From: Flavobacteriales bacterium
GTDB taxonomy: Bacteria; Bacteroidota; Bacteroidia; Flavobacteriales_F; PHOS-HE28
Direction: 5' to 3'
Length of the DNA stretch: 64,000 bases
NCBI GenBank assembly: GCA_020635725.1
Contig: JACJZF010000003.1
Span: 62,001 to 126,000 of the forward strand
Part shown: piece after piece, positions 34,155 through 42,795 of the stretch
Numbering within the stretch: position 1 is the stretch's first letter
Layout of the letters: the number at the start of each line of letters is the position of its first letter
Program-made: the position numbers and the translations under genes
The notes under the pieces: model-generated
Told to the model about the DNA's origin: nothing
Database searches by the model: none
The model's input: the letters and a program-made list of their open reading frames with translations, nothing else

Positions 34155-34394
34155 TTAACGCTGTATCACCAGCTTCTCGGTATGGAGCGATTGCCCATCG
34201 ATGATGTACTCAACCAGATAAGTGCCGGGCGCCACGCTGCTGGCATCCCAGGTTTGGCGGCCCTGCCCGGCGTTCATCGGCAGGGTGGCGACGGCGCGGC
34301 CCGATAGGTCGCGCACCACGATGCGGGCTTTTAAACCGCAGCAGGGTCTTCCGTCTTCGGAGACCCTGCGCATTGGGGTGTTCCCATCCATCAT
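34155..34394 (-). pseudogene. orphan T9SS type A sorting-domain remnant
   Basis: The frame encodes 79 residues. The last 57 are the back half of a type A sorting domain (ARIVVRDLSGRAVATLP, GQGRQTWDASSVAPGTYLVE, EKLVIQR) without the usual YPNP opening, cargo domain or signal peptide. The first 22 residues are the chance translation of a strong hairpin at 34341-34369. It sits 9 bp downstream of a complete T9SS gene that already has its own sorting domain, so it is best read as the 3' end of a lost cargo gene with a palindromic element at the break. Confidence 0.7.
34341..34369. repeat. strong palindrome inside the sorting-domain remnant
   Basis: GCAGGGTCT (34341-34349) pairs with AGACCCTGC (34361-34369); inside, CCG-TCTT-CGG extends the stem after a single-base bulge. 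The shape resembles a REP or small mobile palindrome. Confidence 0.6.
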
Positions 34395-34403
34395 GCCACC
34401 AAG

Positions 34404-35942
34404 CTATTCCACCACCAGCTTCGCTCCGCTGATCCAGCGCGTGGCGTCGTGCAGGTGCAGGTGGTATAAGCCCGTAGGGAGTTGGAGGTTGAGCCAGTTG
34501 TCAGTTGTCAGTTGTCCGGCGGGGCTGGGCAACTGCAGCTCATGCACCATGCGGCCGGTGGCATCGGTTACCGTGAGGCGCAAGGAACCGTCGATTTGAA
34601 AGTCCGCTGGCAGATCAACTGCCACCTGCACCTGCCCCTGCGCCTGAACGGGGTTGGGCGCCACGCTCAGCGCATCGCGTAAATTGGTGATCTGGCTCAC
34701 CATGCCCATGATCAGGTGGCAGCCGGGCTCGAGGCAGCCCATGCTGTCGGTCTTCACCACCCATACATCCTGGGTGTAAGGACCTACTTGGATCGCCGAG
34801 CCTACGGCAACGAAGCCGCCATCAGGAGTTGGCACCACATCGCGCAGAATTCCGGCGCCGTTGCTCACCAAGCTGTCCGCGTATTGGTAATGCCGCATCC
34901 ATAGGCTATCGCCGGTGCTGGTGGTGCGAATCAAGGTTCCATGATATCCACCTTGCGACATCGACCCGACCGAGATGAGGTCCATGCTCAGAGGGACTTC
35001 CTTCACCGACTGCAATGCACAGTCACTTACCTGCGGTGCATACTCGCGCTGCCAGATGAAGGAGCCATCTGATGGGTCCAAGCGCGCCAGGTACCGCCTT
35101 GCCATGCCGAAGTTGCTGTAAGCCCAGCCTCCGGCCACGAGCACATCGCCGTTCTGCGCAACAGAAATGTTCGCAGTGGATTCAGGGAACGAACCACCCC
35201 ATAGTTTCTCCCAAACCACCGCCCCCGTATCGTTCAGGCACTGCACCCAGAATTGCGCGTTGCCGGAACTTATTCGCCTGTTGCCACCCGTGTAGTATGT
35301 CGGTCCGTAGTGATCGACCGAATTGATGAAATCATTCCACGGCCCGCCATAGGTCCGCGTCCACTCCTCGTTGCCCTGTGCATCGGTCTTGATCACGAAG
35401 GCTTGCAGGGCGTTGCCCACCGAACTGGTCTCCCCGCAGATCACATAGCCACCGTCCGGGGTCTGCTTTGCTTGGCGGCCGATCCACTCTTGGTTCTCCG
35501 GCCCGAGCTCTATGAACTGCTCAAAGCCGCCAGCGGCATTTAAGAAGTAAAGTACTGGTCGCTGTAACCAGTTATCCAGGCTATCGATATTGAAGTTACT
35601 GCCGCCAACGACAAACCCACCATCCGCACGCTTGTCCGTGCTGTTGCTCCAGCCGGGATAGGTGGCCTTCGGTGGATCCCAGAAATGTTCGCTGCTTATG
35701 AACTCTCCCTGAGGACTCAATCTCAAACTACTCACGACCGAACTGTAGTACAGACTATCGGACCAGTCCGAATTGCCAACTACAACGATCTCCCCAGCGT
35801 CATTCAATTCCACGCTCCATCCCGTGCTACCCGTAGAGTACGAGCTGTTCAGATCGTGGCGGAGATTGAACGGCTGCGCCGCCACCGCTTGGCAAAGACC
35901 AAGCAGCAGCAGCGCAGCGATTCTATTCGACCCTTTTATCAA
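34404..35942 (-). CDS. secreted beta-propeller-like protein with type A T9SS sorting domain
   Basis: A 512-residue exported protein. The start is TTG 35942, giving the signal peptide MIKGSNRIAALLLLGLCQAVAAQ; the TTGA overlaps the TGA of the upstream 1737-residue gene, implying translational coupling. The body repeats blades with GGFVVGGSN, TPDGGYVICGETS, GDVLVAGGWAYSN and TPDGGFVAVGSA, each followed by VKTD or similar; this is the propeller-like pattern of secreted quinoprotein/SBBP-type cargo. The sorting domain at about 430-512 has SVAPNPVQAQGQVQV and LPTGLYHLHLHD. A (CAGTTGT)x3 heptamer repeat (34495-34515) lies inside the sorting domain. The role of the cargo is unknown. Confidence 0.8.
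   Translation of the reverse strand: MIKGSNRIAALLLLGLCQAVAAQPFNLRHDLNSSYSTGSTGWSVELNDAGEIVVVGNSDWSDSLYYSSVVSSLRLSPQGEFISSEHFWDPPKATYPGWSNSTDKRADGGFVVGGSNFNIDSLDNWLQRPVLYFLNAAGGFEQFIELGPENQEWIGRQAKQTPDGGYVICGETSSVGNALQAFVIKTDAQGNEEWTRTYGGPWNDFINSVDHYGPTYYTGGNRRISSGNAQFWVQCLNDTGAVVWEKLWGGSFPESTANISVAQNGDVLVAGGWAYSNFGMARRYLARLDPSDGSFIWQREYAPQVSDCALQSVKEVPLSMDLISVGSMSQGGYHGTLIRTTSTGDSLWMRHYQYADSLVSNGAGILRDVVPTPDGGFVAVGSAIQVGPYTQDVWVVKTDSMGCLEPGCHLIMGMVSQITNLRDALSVAPNPVQAQGQVQVAVDLPADFQIDGSLRLTVTDATGRMVHELQLPSPAGQLTTDNWLNLQLPTGLYHLHLHDATRWISGAKLVVE
34495..34515. repeat. heptamer CAGTTGT x3 inside a T9SS sorting domain
   Basis: Three perfect tandem copies (34495-34501, 34502-34508, 34509-34515) lie in the coding region of the gene at 34404-35942. 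Three copies total 21 nt and keep frame; a gain or loss of one would shift frame. Confidence 0.75.
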
Positions 35943-38900
35943 CGCACCAAGTTGAGTTTGACGGATCCTACTACGATGCCATCGAAGCGCAAACTGGCCA
36001 CATGCAGGCCACTGGTGAGATCTACTTGCGAGAGTTCCAAAATTCCGCTGGCGTTGCCAACACGCTGCTGCTTCACCACGCGGCCTTGGGCATCATGCAC
36101 CCAGACCTCAGCCTGGGTTACTCCATCGAAAACCGTGTAGGTCAAGTATACAGGTCCATTGCTCGGGTTGGGGTAGGCAGCCAGCATCGGGCGTGCGGTG
36201 GAAGTACTGCGTGTCTGATCCGGCTTCAGGCGCTTCGTGCTGTTGGGGAGCAGTACCACTTCCGTGACCGGCTCTCCCAATAGGGCCAGCCAGGCACCCG
36301 CCTGTGCAGCACCGATGCCTTCATTGCCAGCGATCCCTTGCAAGATCGCAACTCCGGCACCATCCAGGTCAGTAGGCTTCTTGTCGTCCTCCAAGAGCGA
36401 TAACCAGAGGTCGTACACCTGCCAAAGGTCCTTGTCCTCTCCAGCTAGTTGCACTTGAATATCCACCGCCTCGCCGGCGCTCTGCAGATCGCCGGTGGCC
36501 AGGTGCAGCGCGAACGCCTCGCTCGCCATGCCAGCGGTGGGATAGTCGGCCAAGGCTTGGGCGGCCATGGCCAGGGTGTTGCTTTCGCCGCTGCGCAGGG
36601 CCTTGCGCACCATGGCCTGCAGGGCGCCGCTCTTCACCCCGTTGAAGTGCGCGATCTCGCTCTTGTAGATGCTGTGCATGCTGGTGCCGCCGTTCTGTCC
36701 GTCCTCCACCAGTTCCTTGTAGAAGGGGGGCAGGTCCGATTGCTTGAGCAACTCGAGCACACCGGGTTCCAGCGGGCTGTTGGCGAGCAGGGCTTGGGCG
36801 AAATGCCAGGGGTTCAGCGCCGGGTTGCGCTCGGTGAAGCAGACCTTCCACGCTTCCTCGCCTACTTTGGGTGCCACCAGCATGAGCCGGTTGCGCACCG
36901 CATAGCTGTCGTTCCCCGGATCCATGATGAAGTCGATCAGTCCTTCGGTATCGCCTCCGTCCCTCCAATTGCTGTACACCTCCTTCAACTCATCAAATTC
37001 CGCATGCGCATCGCCCGCCACCACCTCGTCGTCCCCAATCGGCACCAAGCCGCTAAGGTCGATGGGGCAGGATTGGGACTTGCTATATGGCCAGAATGTA
37101 TTTGTGTTCGTATTCGGTGCCGATGAACAATGCGGCACCAATTCCACAGCGGGCTGGGGTAGATGGTGCCAATAGCCGAAGGCGTTCAGCGCGTTCTCCA
37201 CATCCACATACAGATGCCGCGCGTCGTTGCCGTCGCAGGTGAGCGGGTCCACGTTAGCGAAGGTATTCCCGGCGGGGTATGTCTGATCTGCTCCAATTAA
37301 CCCTTGGTCCGAAGCGATTCTCACAGTATCGCCAGTGAACGCCACGTCGTAGTCGTTGGTGCCCGTGGCGCTATAGTCATTGCATTTGATGCGCAGGCCC
37401 ACGCCGTTCTGGTCGGCATTGGTACCCATGATCACGGTGCCGCAACTGCGCGCGCTGGCATCGGCGAAGGCGTTGAAGGTATTGTTGTAGTAGGCGATAT
37501 CGGCGATGCCCGTGTTGCGCAGCACTAGGCCCACTTTGGGATGCTCAGTGCCTATGCCTGCAAAGGTGTTCTCCTCCAGCTCGAAAGCGGTGCATCCGTA
37601 GAGATAGGCGCCGTAGGCCCCTTCCACGCTCAGGTCGGTCACCGGCTTATCGGCCACGGCGAAGGTGGAGCGGGTGACCTTGCAGTTGTCGGCACCGGCG
37701 ATGAGGATCCCACGCTTGTTGTCCGTGAAATCGCAGCGGTCCACATCGGCCAGGTGCTCGGGGCTGTATGCGCTGTGCAGCATGGCGAAGTCCAGGCCCT
37801 GGAAGCGGCTCCTCGTCTGCGGTTCCTCGCCACCCTCCACGAGCACCCGAGTGCCAATAGCCTGTATGCCCATGCCCTTGTAGTCGCCGGTGGTGTTCTC
37901 GAAGGTGCAGGAAGTGAATGGTGTACCGGCCGATCCCATGAGACTCACCCGCGCGCCTGGCGGTAGTTGGGCATCGTGCAAGGCCCGGGTACGGCGGAAG
38001 GCGCAGTTGGTGAAGGAGGATGGCCCCCAAACGGCAGGGTCCACAACGGCATGCGGGCGGGTGACCACGTCGTAGAGGTTGTTCTCGAAGACGGCGTTGG
38101 TGGCTTGCACGATGCCTCCGGAGTTGTCGTCTCCGCCGAAGATGGTGTTGGGCTGCCCTGCGGCGCAGCGTAGCGCGGTGAGCGCATCGGTAATCCTGGC
38201 CCCGCTTTCCATGACCACCAGGCCTGCCCCGATGGTCGTACCGTTCCCCAGCGCTTTTACGCCGTCCCACATCGCCGCCGGCGCGGTGCAGCCCATCCAA
38301 TTGCGCAGGGTTGCGCCGTTGCGCACGATGAGATTACCACCCGGCTGCACCACCAGGTTGGATACGAGCGATGGCGTGGATTCCGCGAAGCCGATGTGAG
38401 CGCCATCGATGGTTAGTGTAGTGCCCGCATCCACCACGATGCTGCCCGCCACGTTCATGTGCTCGCTCCAGGTGGTGTTGGAGGAGATGTGGTGCTCGTT
38501 GTTGCCATCGAGCGCGAGGTTGCCATCGGGCACATCCATGCGGAAGAGGATGATGCTGGCCCATTCGTCGAGCGGGACCGCATCGCCTGCGCCGTAGAAG
38601 TTGCCGTACACGTCGCTCCAGCACTGGCCAGGATCGCCGGGCACGGTGAAGTACGAAGGCTGACCCTCCGGAACACCGGTCTGGTGAATGTTCTGGGTAC
38701 TGGGTTCGGCGATGGGGCAGTTGTAGCGGAGGATGTGGTTGAGGGCGATGGTGTCACCCCAGGTGGTGTCCACTGTGCATCGGTATACCTCAACGTCATC
38801 CAGGTAGAAGGAGGTACCGAGCCTTGCGCCGAGCTCCAATTGCAGATCCTGTATGGAAGTGAGCCGGTAGTCCTGGTTTCCGTTGTCCTGCACCTTCACG

Positions 38901-41152
38901 ATGCATTCCACCGTACGCCACTCCGGCTGTAGTGCGAAGAAGGCGGTGTTGAGGTATTTGAGCAGCGCATCGAAGTGAAGGGAGAGCCGCATGGCATCGG
39001 CACTATCGCTCCGCGCCCTGAAGAACACGCGATAGAAGCCGGTATCCGCTGAAGTGGTTTGTGCGGCTCCAGCGGCGTTCTCCGTGTACCAGCACGCGTT
39101 GTTGTAAAGGATCGGGTTGCCGGCATCGGAGGCCGGTAGTGGGTCGCATGCGTCTTCGTCCCAGTTGCCCACTCCATTGGTGAAGTCGTCCGACAATGCT
39201 GAGATCGGCAAGGGGTCCTGGGCGATGATCCGATGCTCCTGCAGATGCAAGGGGCTCGTGTGCGAATCAAGGTCATCGTGCCAGCGTTGCTGTCTCCCGC
39301 GCAGCGACCAGGGGATGGTCGTTTGCCCCAGTTCATGGGATGCGCTGGTGGCGTAGTGCACGCGTTCATGCACCACCACATCGGAGAATGGCGCGAAGTA
39401 TCTGTTGGCTGCGAAGAGACCGAAATCCACCGCCATGGAATCGTTGGGATCCGAATAGGTCTCCGCAGCGACCTGATCGATGAAGACGCACGGGGATTCT
39501 GAGGTCAGGGTGTAGAGCACGTTGCCTTCATAGCGCGTATCGTAGCTCTGCTGGTAGCTGCCATTCTGCTCCCCGAGATCCTGGATGGCGATCTGGGCCG
39601 CGCGGCAGTTGAAAACGGTGTTGTTCTCAATGACGTTGCCTGTGTAACCTGGAGAATGATCCACCAGGATTCCAGTGCCACATCCGGTGATGGTGTTGTC
39701 CGCCACACGGGTGTTGCGGATGTCATGATTGCCGTAGTAGATGCCCACGGATCGATCGCTCTGGTTATGATCGGTGGCCGAGGAGGCCCTGTTGGGCACC
39801 ATGTGGGCCACCACATTGTGGCTTACTGTAAGGCCGTCGCAATAGTCGAAGGTGATGGCGCTGTGGTCATTGAGCATGACCAGTGCCGAATCAACGTGGT
39901 TGTTCATCACCTGATGCGCGTCGGTCAGGGTGCGGTCCCCACCGGCGGTGATGGCCGATCCGCCAACCTTTCGGAAAACGTTGCCCGTGATGCTGATATC
40001 GTCGCCCTGACATTTGACCGCCGTGTTGCCAAGGAAGTCCTCACCAGCTTGGCCCACGATCGTTCCGATGTTGTTGAACCGGCAGTCTTGCACAATAGGC
40101 TGGTTGCCGGAGAGCTTTAGGGCATTGCGATAAACATCCTGGAATAAACAGTTCTTGATGGTGATGTGATGCTGGGCGCCGCCGCCCTCATCGTTCACGC
40201 CAATTCGGAGGGCAAGGAAGGTGCAGTCATCGAGCGTGATGTGGTGGCTTCCGTTCTTGATATTCACCGCGACGCCCAAGGAATTGGGGTCGTAGCCGAG
40301 ATAGCCCTTCTCGTCGTTGAAGTGCTCGAAGGTGAGGCCGCGGAACTCCAAATAGGAGCTTGGCGCTAGCCCAGCTGTTGGAATCTCAATGCCTCTGCTC
40401 CGCACGGATATGCGCACGTCGGTGGGTACACCGTTGGGCGACAGGTAGTAGAGTATCGGATCAGGGCCGTATGCACCTTGAACGAACCACTCACCCGGTT
40501 CGTCAAGGGCCGATGCCTTGTTCTGCAAATAGAATCCCCAGTCGTTTTGTCCCGATCTAAAGGAGACCGGCGAGAATGCCAGCCGCCGCCCGGCCTGGCC
40601 AGCGGGTTTGATTTGTCGTATCGCATAGCCCCAATTGGCGTAGCGCAGTACCAGCGTGGCGGTATCTGTATCGGGATTCCATCCCGTGCCGCTCAGGTCA
40701 TCGCTCCAAAGGGTATCCGGTCGCATCGAATCGCACCGGTGCCAACCTGCGTCGGGCTCACGGGCCAGTCTCATAAGCGCATCGGCCTCATAGAGGTTAT
40801 GCACACGCCCGTTGGTGAAGGCATTTACATGCACTTTGCGTGTGCCCTGAGGCAGTCCTGCAGGATCATTCGCGTCTAAGGTGTCCCATAAGTTGTTCGG
40901 AATGGCAACGCTCCCACTGAAGACCGGCGTGGCACCACTGGCCGCCATGAAGACCCGAGGCTCCGTAGCGGTACCGTGCAGGTCGGAGATGACCAAGGGG
41001 GCTTCGTAGCGCCCATTCAAGAAACGTACGGTATCATGTCCGATGGTATCCTGGTTGATGGCCGATTGCAATTGTGCTAACGACCATGGCGAGCCCGATG
41101 TACCATTCCCTGGCGCACTGAGCGCATGCACAATGCGCGCGGTCTGCGCCAT
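35939..41152 (-). CDS. giant parallel beta-helix secreted protein with type A T9SS sorting domain; 5' end probably frameshifted at a G9 tract
   Basis: A 1737-residue frame. It opens MAQTARIVHALSAPGNGTSG, which looks like the sequence just after a signal-peptide cut, with SPWSLAQLQSAIN typical of beta-helix proteins. A first right-handed beta-helix spans about 20-540 (coils such as HHITLDDCTFLALRIG and NTRVADNTITGCG), a jelly-roll or CBM-like part about 650-770, a second helix about 880-1190, then a helical stretch and a sorting domain at about 1655-1737 (MLAAYPNPSNGPVYL, VWVHDAQGRVV). No signal peptide is present, yet the sorting domain demands export. Shortening the G9 tract at 41207-41215 by one base would join this frame to ATG 41267 with a hydrophobic N-terminus. 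It is coupled to the gene at 34404-35942. Confidence 0.8.
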   Translation of the reverse strand: MAQTARIVHALSAPGNGTSGSPWSLAQLQSAINQDTIGHDTVRFLNGRYEAPLVISDLHGTATEPRVFMAASGATPVFSGSVAIPNNLWDTLDANDPAGLPQGTRKVHVNAFTNGRVHNLYEADALMRLAREPDAGWHRCDSMRPDTLWSDDLSGTGWNPDTDTATLVLRYANWGYAIRQIKPAGQAGRRLAFSPVSFRSGQNDWGFYLQNKASALDEPGEWFVQGAYGPDPILYYLSPNGVPTDVRISVRSRGIEIPTAGLAPSSYLEFRGLTFEHFNDEKGYLGYDPNSLGVAVNIKNGSHHITLDDCTFLALRIGVNDEGGGAQHHITIKNCLFQDVYRNALKLSGNQPIVQDCRFNNIGTIVGQAGEDFLGNTAVKCQGDDISITGNVFRKVGGSAITAGGDRTLTDAHQVMNNHVDSALVMLNDHSAITFDYCDGLTVSHNVVAHMVPNRASSATDHNQSDRSVGIYYGNHDIRNTRVADNTITGCGTGILVDHSPGYTGNVIENNTVFNCRAAQIAIQDLGEQNGSYQQSYDTRYEGNVLYTLTSESPCVFIDQVAAETYSDPNDSMAVDFGLFAANRYFAPFSDVVVHERVHYATSASHELGQTTIPWSLRGRQQRWHDDLDSHTSPLHLQEHRIIAQDPLPISALSDDFTNGVGNWDEDACDPLPASDAGNPILYNNACWYTENAAGAAQTTSADTGFYRVFFRARSDSADAMRLSLHFDALLKYLNTAFFALQPEWRTVECIVKVQDNGNQDYRLTSIQDLQLELGARLGTSFYLDDVEVYRCTVDTTWGDTIALNHILRYNCPIAEPSTQNIHQTGVPEGQPSYFTVPGDPGQCWSDVYGNFYGAGDAVPLDEWASIILFRMDVPDGNLALDGNNEHHISSNTTWSEHMNVAGSIVVDAGTTLTIDGAHIGFAESTPSLVSNLVVQPGGNLIVRNGATLRNWMGCTAPAAMWDGVKALGNGTTIGAGLVVMESGARITDALTALRCAAGQPNTIFGGDDNSGGIVQATNAVFENNLYDVVTRPHAVVDPAVWGPSSFTNCAFRRTRALHDAQLPPGARVSLMGSAGTPFTSCTFENTTGDYKGMGIQAIGTRVLVEGGEEPQTRSRFQGLDFAMLHSAYSPEHLADVDRCDFTDNKRGILIAGADNCKVTRSTFAVADKPVTDLSVEGAYGAYLYGCTAFELEENTFAGIGTEHPKVGLVLRNTGIADIAYYNNTFNAFADASARSCGTVIMGTNADQNGVGLRIKCNDYSATGTNDYDVAFTGDTVRIASDQGLIGADQTYPAGNTFANVDPLTCDGNDARHLYVDVENALNAFGYWHHLPQPAVELVPHCSSAPNTNTNTFWPYSKSQSCPIDLSGLVPIGDDEVVAGDAHAEFDELKEVYSNWRDGGDTEGLIDFIMDPGNDSYAVRNRLMLVAPKVGEEAWKVCFTERNPALNPWHFAQALLANSPLEPGVLELLKQSDLPPFYKELVEDGQNGGTSMHSIYKSEIAHFNGVKSGALQAMVRKALRSGESNTLAMAAQALADYPTAGMASEAFALHLATGDLQSAGEAVDIQVQLAGEDKDLWQVYDLWLSLLEDDKKPTDLDGAGVAILQGIAGNEGIGAAQAGAWLALLGEPVTEVVLLPNSTKRLKPDQTRSTSTARPMLAAYPNPSNGPVYLTYTVFDGVTQAEVWVHDAQGRVVKQQRVGNASGILELSQVDLTSGLHVASLRFDGIVVGSVKLNLVR

Positions 41153-41206
41153 TGCACCCAGGCAGAATGGTTCGCTATCACCTCCATCACCAAAGGGATT
41201 CAGTAT

Positions 41207-41215
41207 GGGGGGGGG
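41207..41215. repeat. G9 homopolymer at the 5' end of the beta-helix gene
   Basis: Nine G on the plus strand (C9 in the coding strand). With nine bases, the frame from ATG 41267 stops shortly after the tract; with eight, it runs into the 1737-residue frame. It is either a phase-variable tract or a sequencing or assembly error. Confidence 0.7.
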
Positions 41216-41289
41216 TAATGAAACCCGCTGCCAGCGCGGCTTTCAGGAGGGTGTTGGTAAAGCACATGATAGTAGGGGTTTAGGATAAC

Positions 41290-41297
41290 CGAAGCTA
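41290..41297 (-). promoter_or_regulatory. -7-like box TAGCTTCG upstream of ATG 41267
   Basis: A 7/8 match, 22 nt before ATG 41267 but 137 nt before ATG 41152, which favours the longer, frameshifted start of the beta-helix gene. Confidence 0.35.
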
Positions 41298-41454
41298 GGT
41301 GCCGATGGATGGATTGGTGCTCGCTGTTGATAATTCGGATTTCGTTGCCCAACGCACGTTTGAGACCTAGATAGGGGACCGCCAATCTTGTTTCCATGGA
41401 ACAGATGGTGGTGCGCTGCCGTACCTGTACCCATTCCGTCTTTCGCCCTCCAGC

Positions 41455-41462
41455 TACCTTGC
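41455..41462 (+). promoter_or_regulatory. -7-like box TACCTTGC, 5 nt before the epimerase ATG
   Basis: Same element, distance and flanking GCC as before the nuclease gene at 27120. It supports ATG 41468. Confidence 0.4.
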
Positions 41463-41467
41463 GCGCC

Positions 41468-42469
41468 ATGGATCTGGTCACCGGCGGCACAGGCATCGTG
41501 GGCGCGCATATGCTGTTGGAGCTGCTGCGCGCGGGCCGCGTGGTGCGAGTCATCCATCGCGCAGGAGCGGACCGTGATGTCGTGCGGCGGATCTTCGCGC
41601 ATTATGGTGAGGGAGAACGGGCGGCGGACGTGCAGTGGGTGGAGGCCGATGTGATGGACGTGGTGGCCTTGGCCGATGCGATGCAGGGCGTGGAGCACGT
41701 GTACCATGCGGCGGCGCTGGTCAGTTTCGATCCGCGGAAGAAGGCGGGGCTCATGGATGTGAATGTGCGCGGCACGGCCAACGTGGTGAACGCGGCATTG
41801 GAGGCGGGTGTGAAGCGGTTGTGCCACGTGAGCTCCACGGCGGCCATCGGCGCTGCGCCGGCCGGCGTGCAGCGCGATGAGGCGATGCCTTGGGTCGATG
41901 GACCTGCGACATCCGATTACGCGCGTAGCAAGCACTTGGCCGAGATGGAGGTGCTGCGCGGGCTCGCCGAAGGGCTCGATGTGGTGATGGTGAACCCGTG
42001 CGTGGTGCTGGGTCCGGGCCCCAACGGGCGAAGCAGCATGTCCATCGTGAATCGGCTGCAACGCGGCACGCGCTGGTACACCGCCGGAACGAACGCGTTC
42101 GTGGACGCACGTGATGTGGCGGCCTGCATGCGGCTGCTGATGGAGCACGGCGCACCGGGTGAACGTTATCTGCTCGTGGGGGAGAATGCGGGCTACCGAC
42201 GCTTGTTCGAGCTGCTGAGCAACGGCTTCGGCCATGCCGCGCCAAGCAAAGAGGCGAAACCCTGGATGCTGGAACTGGCCTGGCGCGCGGAGAAGCTGCG
42301 CGCGCTGTTCACCGGTGCCTCACCCATGGTCACGAAGGCTACGGTGGCCAGCTCGATCGGCCAACGCGCGTACAGCAATGCCAAGGTGCGCGCGTTGCTC
42401 GGCTATCGGTTCCGCACGCTGGAGGAATCCGTCGCGAATGTGGTGTCCTTCGCCAAGGAGTCGGCCTGA
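41468..42469 (+). CDS. extended SDR: NAD-dependent epimerase/dehydratase
   Basis: A 333-residue cytoplasmic Rossmann enzyme. NAD-binding VTGGTGIVGAHMLLEL is at the N-terminus, HVSSTAAIG carries the catalytic Ser/Thr, and YARSKHLAE is the YxxxK active site near residue 160. The substrate-binding C-terminal part includes MVNPCVVLGPGP, the pattern of the dihydroflavonol-reductase-like branch. The substrate is unknown. The start is ATG 41468, where the glycine motif begins at residue 4; the 24 codons upstream (from 41396) are unlikely. Its 3' end overlaps the convergent DUF4296 gene by 67 bp. Confidence 0.88.
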   Translation: MDLVTGGTGIVGAHMLLELLRAGRVVRVIHRAGADRDVVRRIFAHYGEGERAADVQWVEADVMDVVALADAMQGVEHVYHAAALVSFDPRKKAGLMDVNVRGTANVVNAALEAGVKRLCHVSSTAAIGAAPAGVQRDEAMPWVDGPATSDYARSKHLAEMEVLRGLAEGLDVVMVNPCVVLGPGPNGRSSMSIVNRLQRGTRWYTAGTNAFVDARDVAACMRLLMEHGAPGERYLLVGENAGYRRLFELLSNGFGHAAPSKEAKPWMLELAWRAEKLRALFTGASPMVTKATVASSIGQRAYSNAKVRALLGYRFRTLEESVANVVSFAKESA

Positions 42470-42795
42470 AGCGCTCCATCCTTCATCACGCGGATCCGCT
42501 CGAGCACATCGTCGTAGATGCCCTTCATCTCCTCGGGGCGCATGGCGTAGTGGTCGAAGCTGCGGCGGAAGGTGAGGCTGTCGGTGCCGTGCGCGCGGAG
42601 GATGTCGGCGTAGTAGCGCGACATCGGCGGCCGCACGATCTGCATCGAGGTGATCTCGTGGTTCATGCGCGCCTCGGTGAGTGTCATGTCCGTGAGCAGT
42701 GCGGTGAAGGGCTCCCGGGCCAGCACACCCTCTGGCAGCGGCTCAGCGGCCGTACCGCAGGCTGCGAGTATCAGCAGGACCAGGAAACGCCTCAT
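42403..42795 (-). CDS. DUF4296 lipoprotein
   Basis: A 130-residue lipoprotein: MRRFLVLLILAAC with the lipobox Cys at residue 13, then a helical domain with EPFTALLTDMTLTEARMN and the family-typical YYADILRAHGTDSLTFRRSFDHYAMRPEEMKGIYDDVLERI, and a short polar Ser/Asp tail. DUF4296 is a Bacteroidota-specific family of unknown function, usually found beside dihydroorotase, as here. Its ATG overlaps the dihydroorotase stop by 4 nt (ATGA at 42792-42795). The 3' end overlaps the convergent epimerase gene by 67 bp. Confidence 0.85.
   Translation of the reverse strand: MRRFLVLLILAACGTAAEPLPEGVLAREPFTALLTDMTLTEARMNHEITSMQIVRPPMSRYYADILRAHGTDSLTFRRSFDHYAMRPEEMKGIYDDVLERIRVMKDGALQADSLAKDTTFATDSSSVRNR

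Noticed and set aside
34095..34208. Short plus-strand frame MMMDPRAAVG near the tyrS upstream region
   Set aside because: 37 codons with no membrane segment or homologue pattern; it overlaps the sorting-domain remnant.
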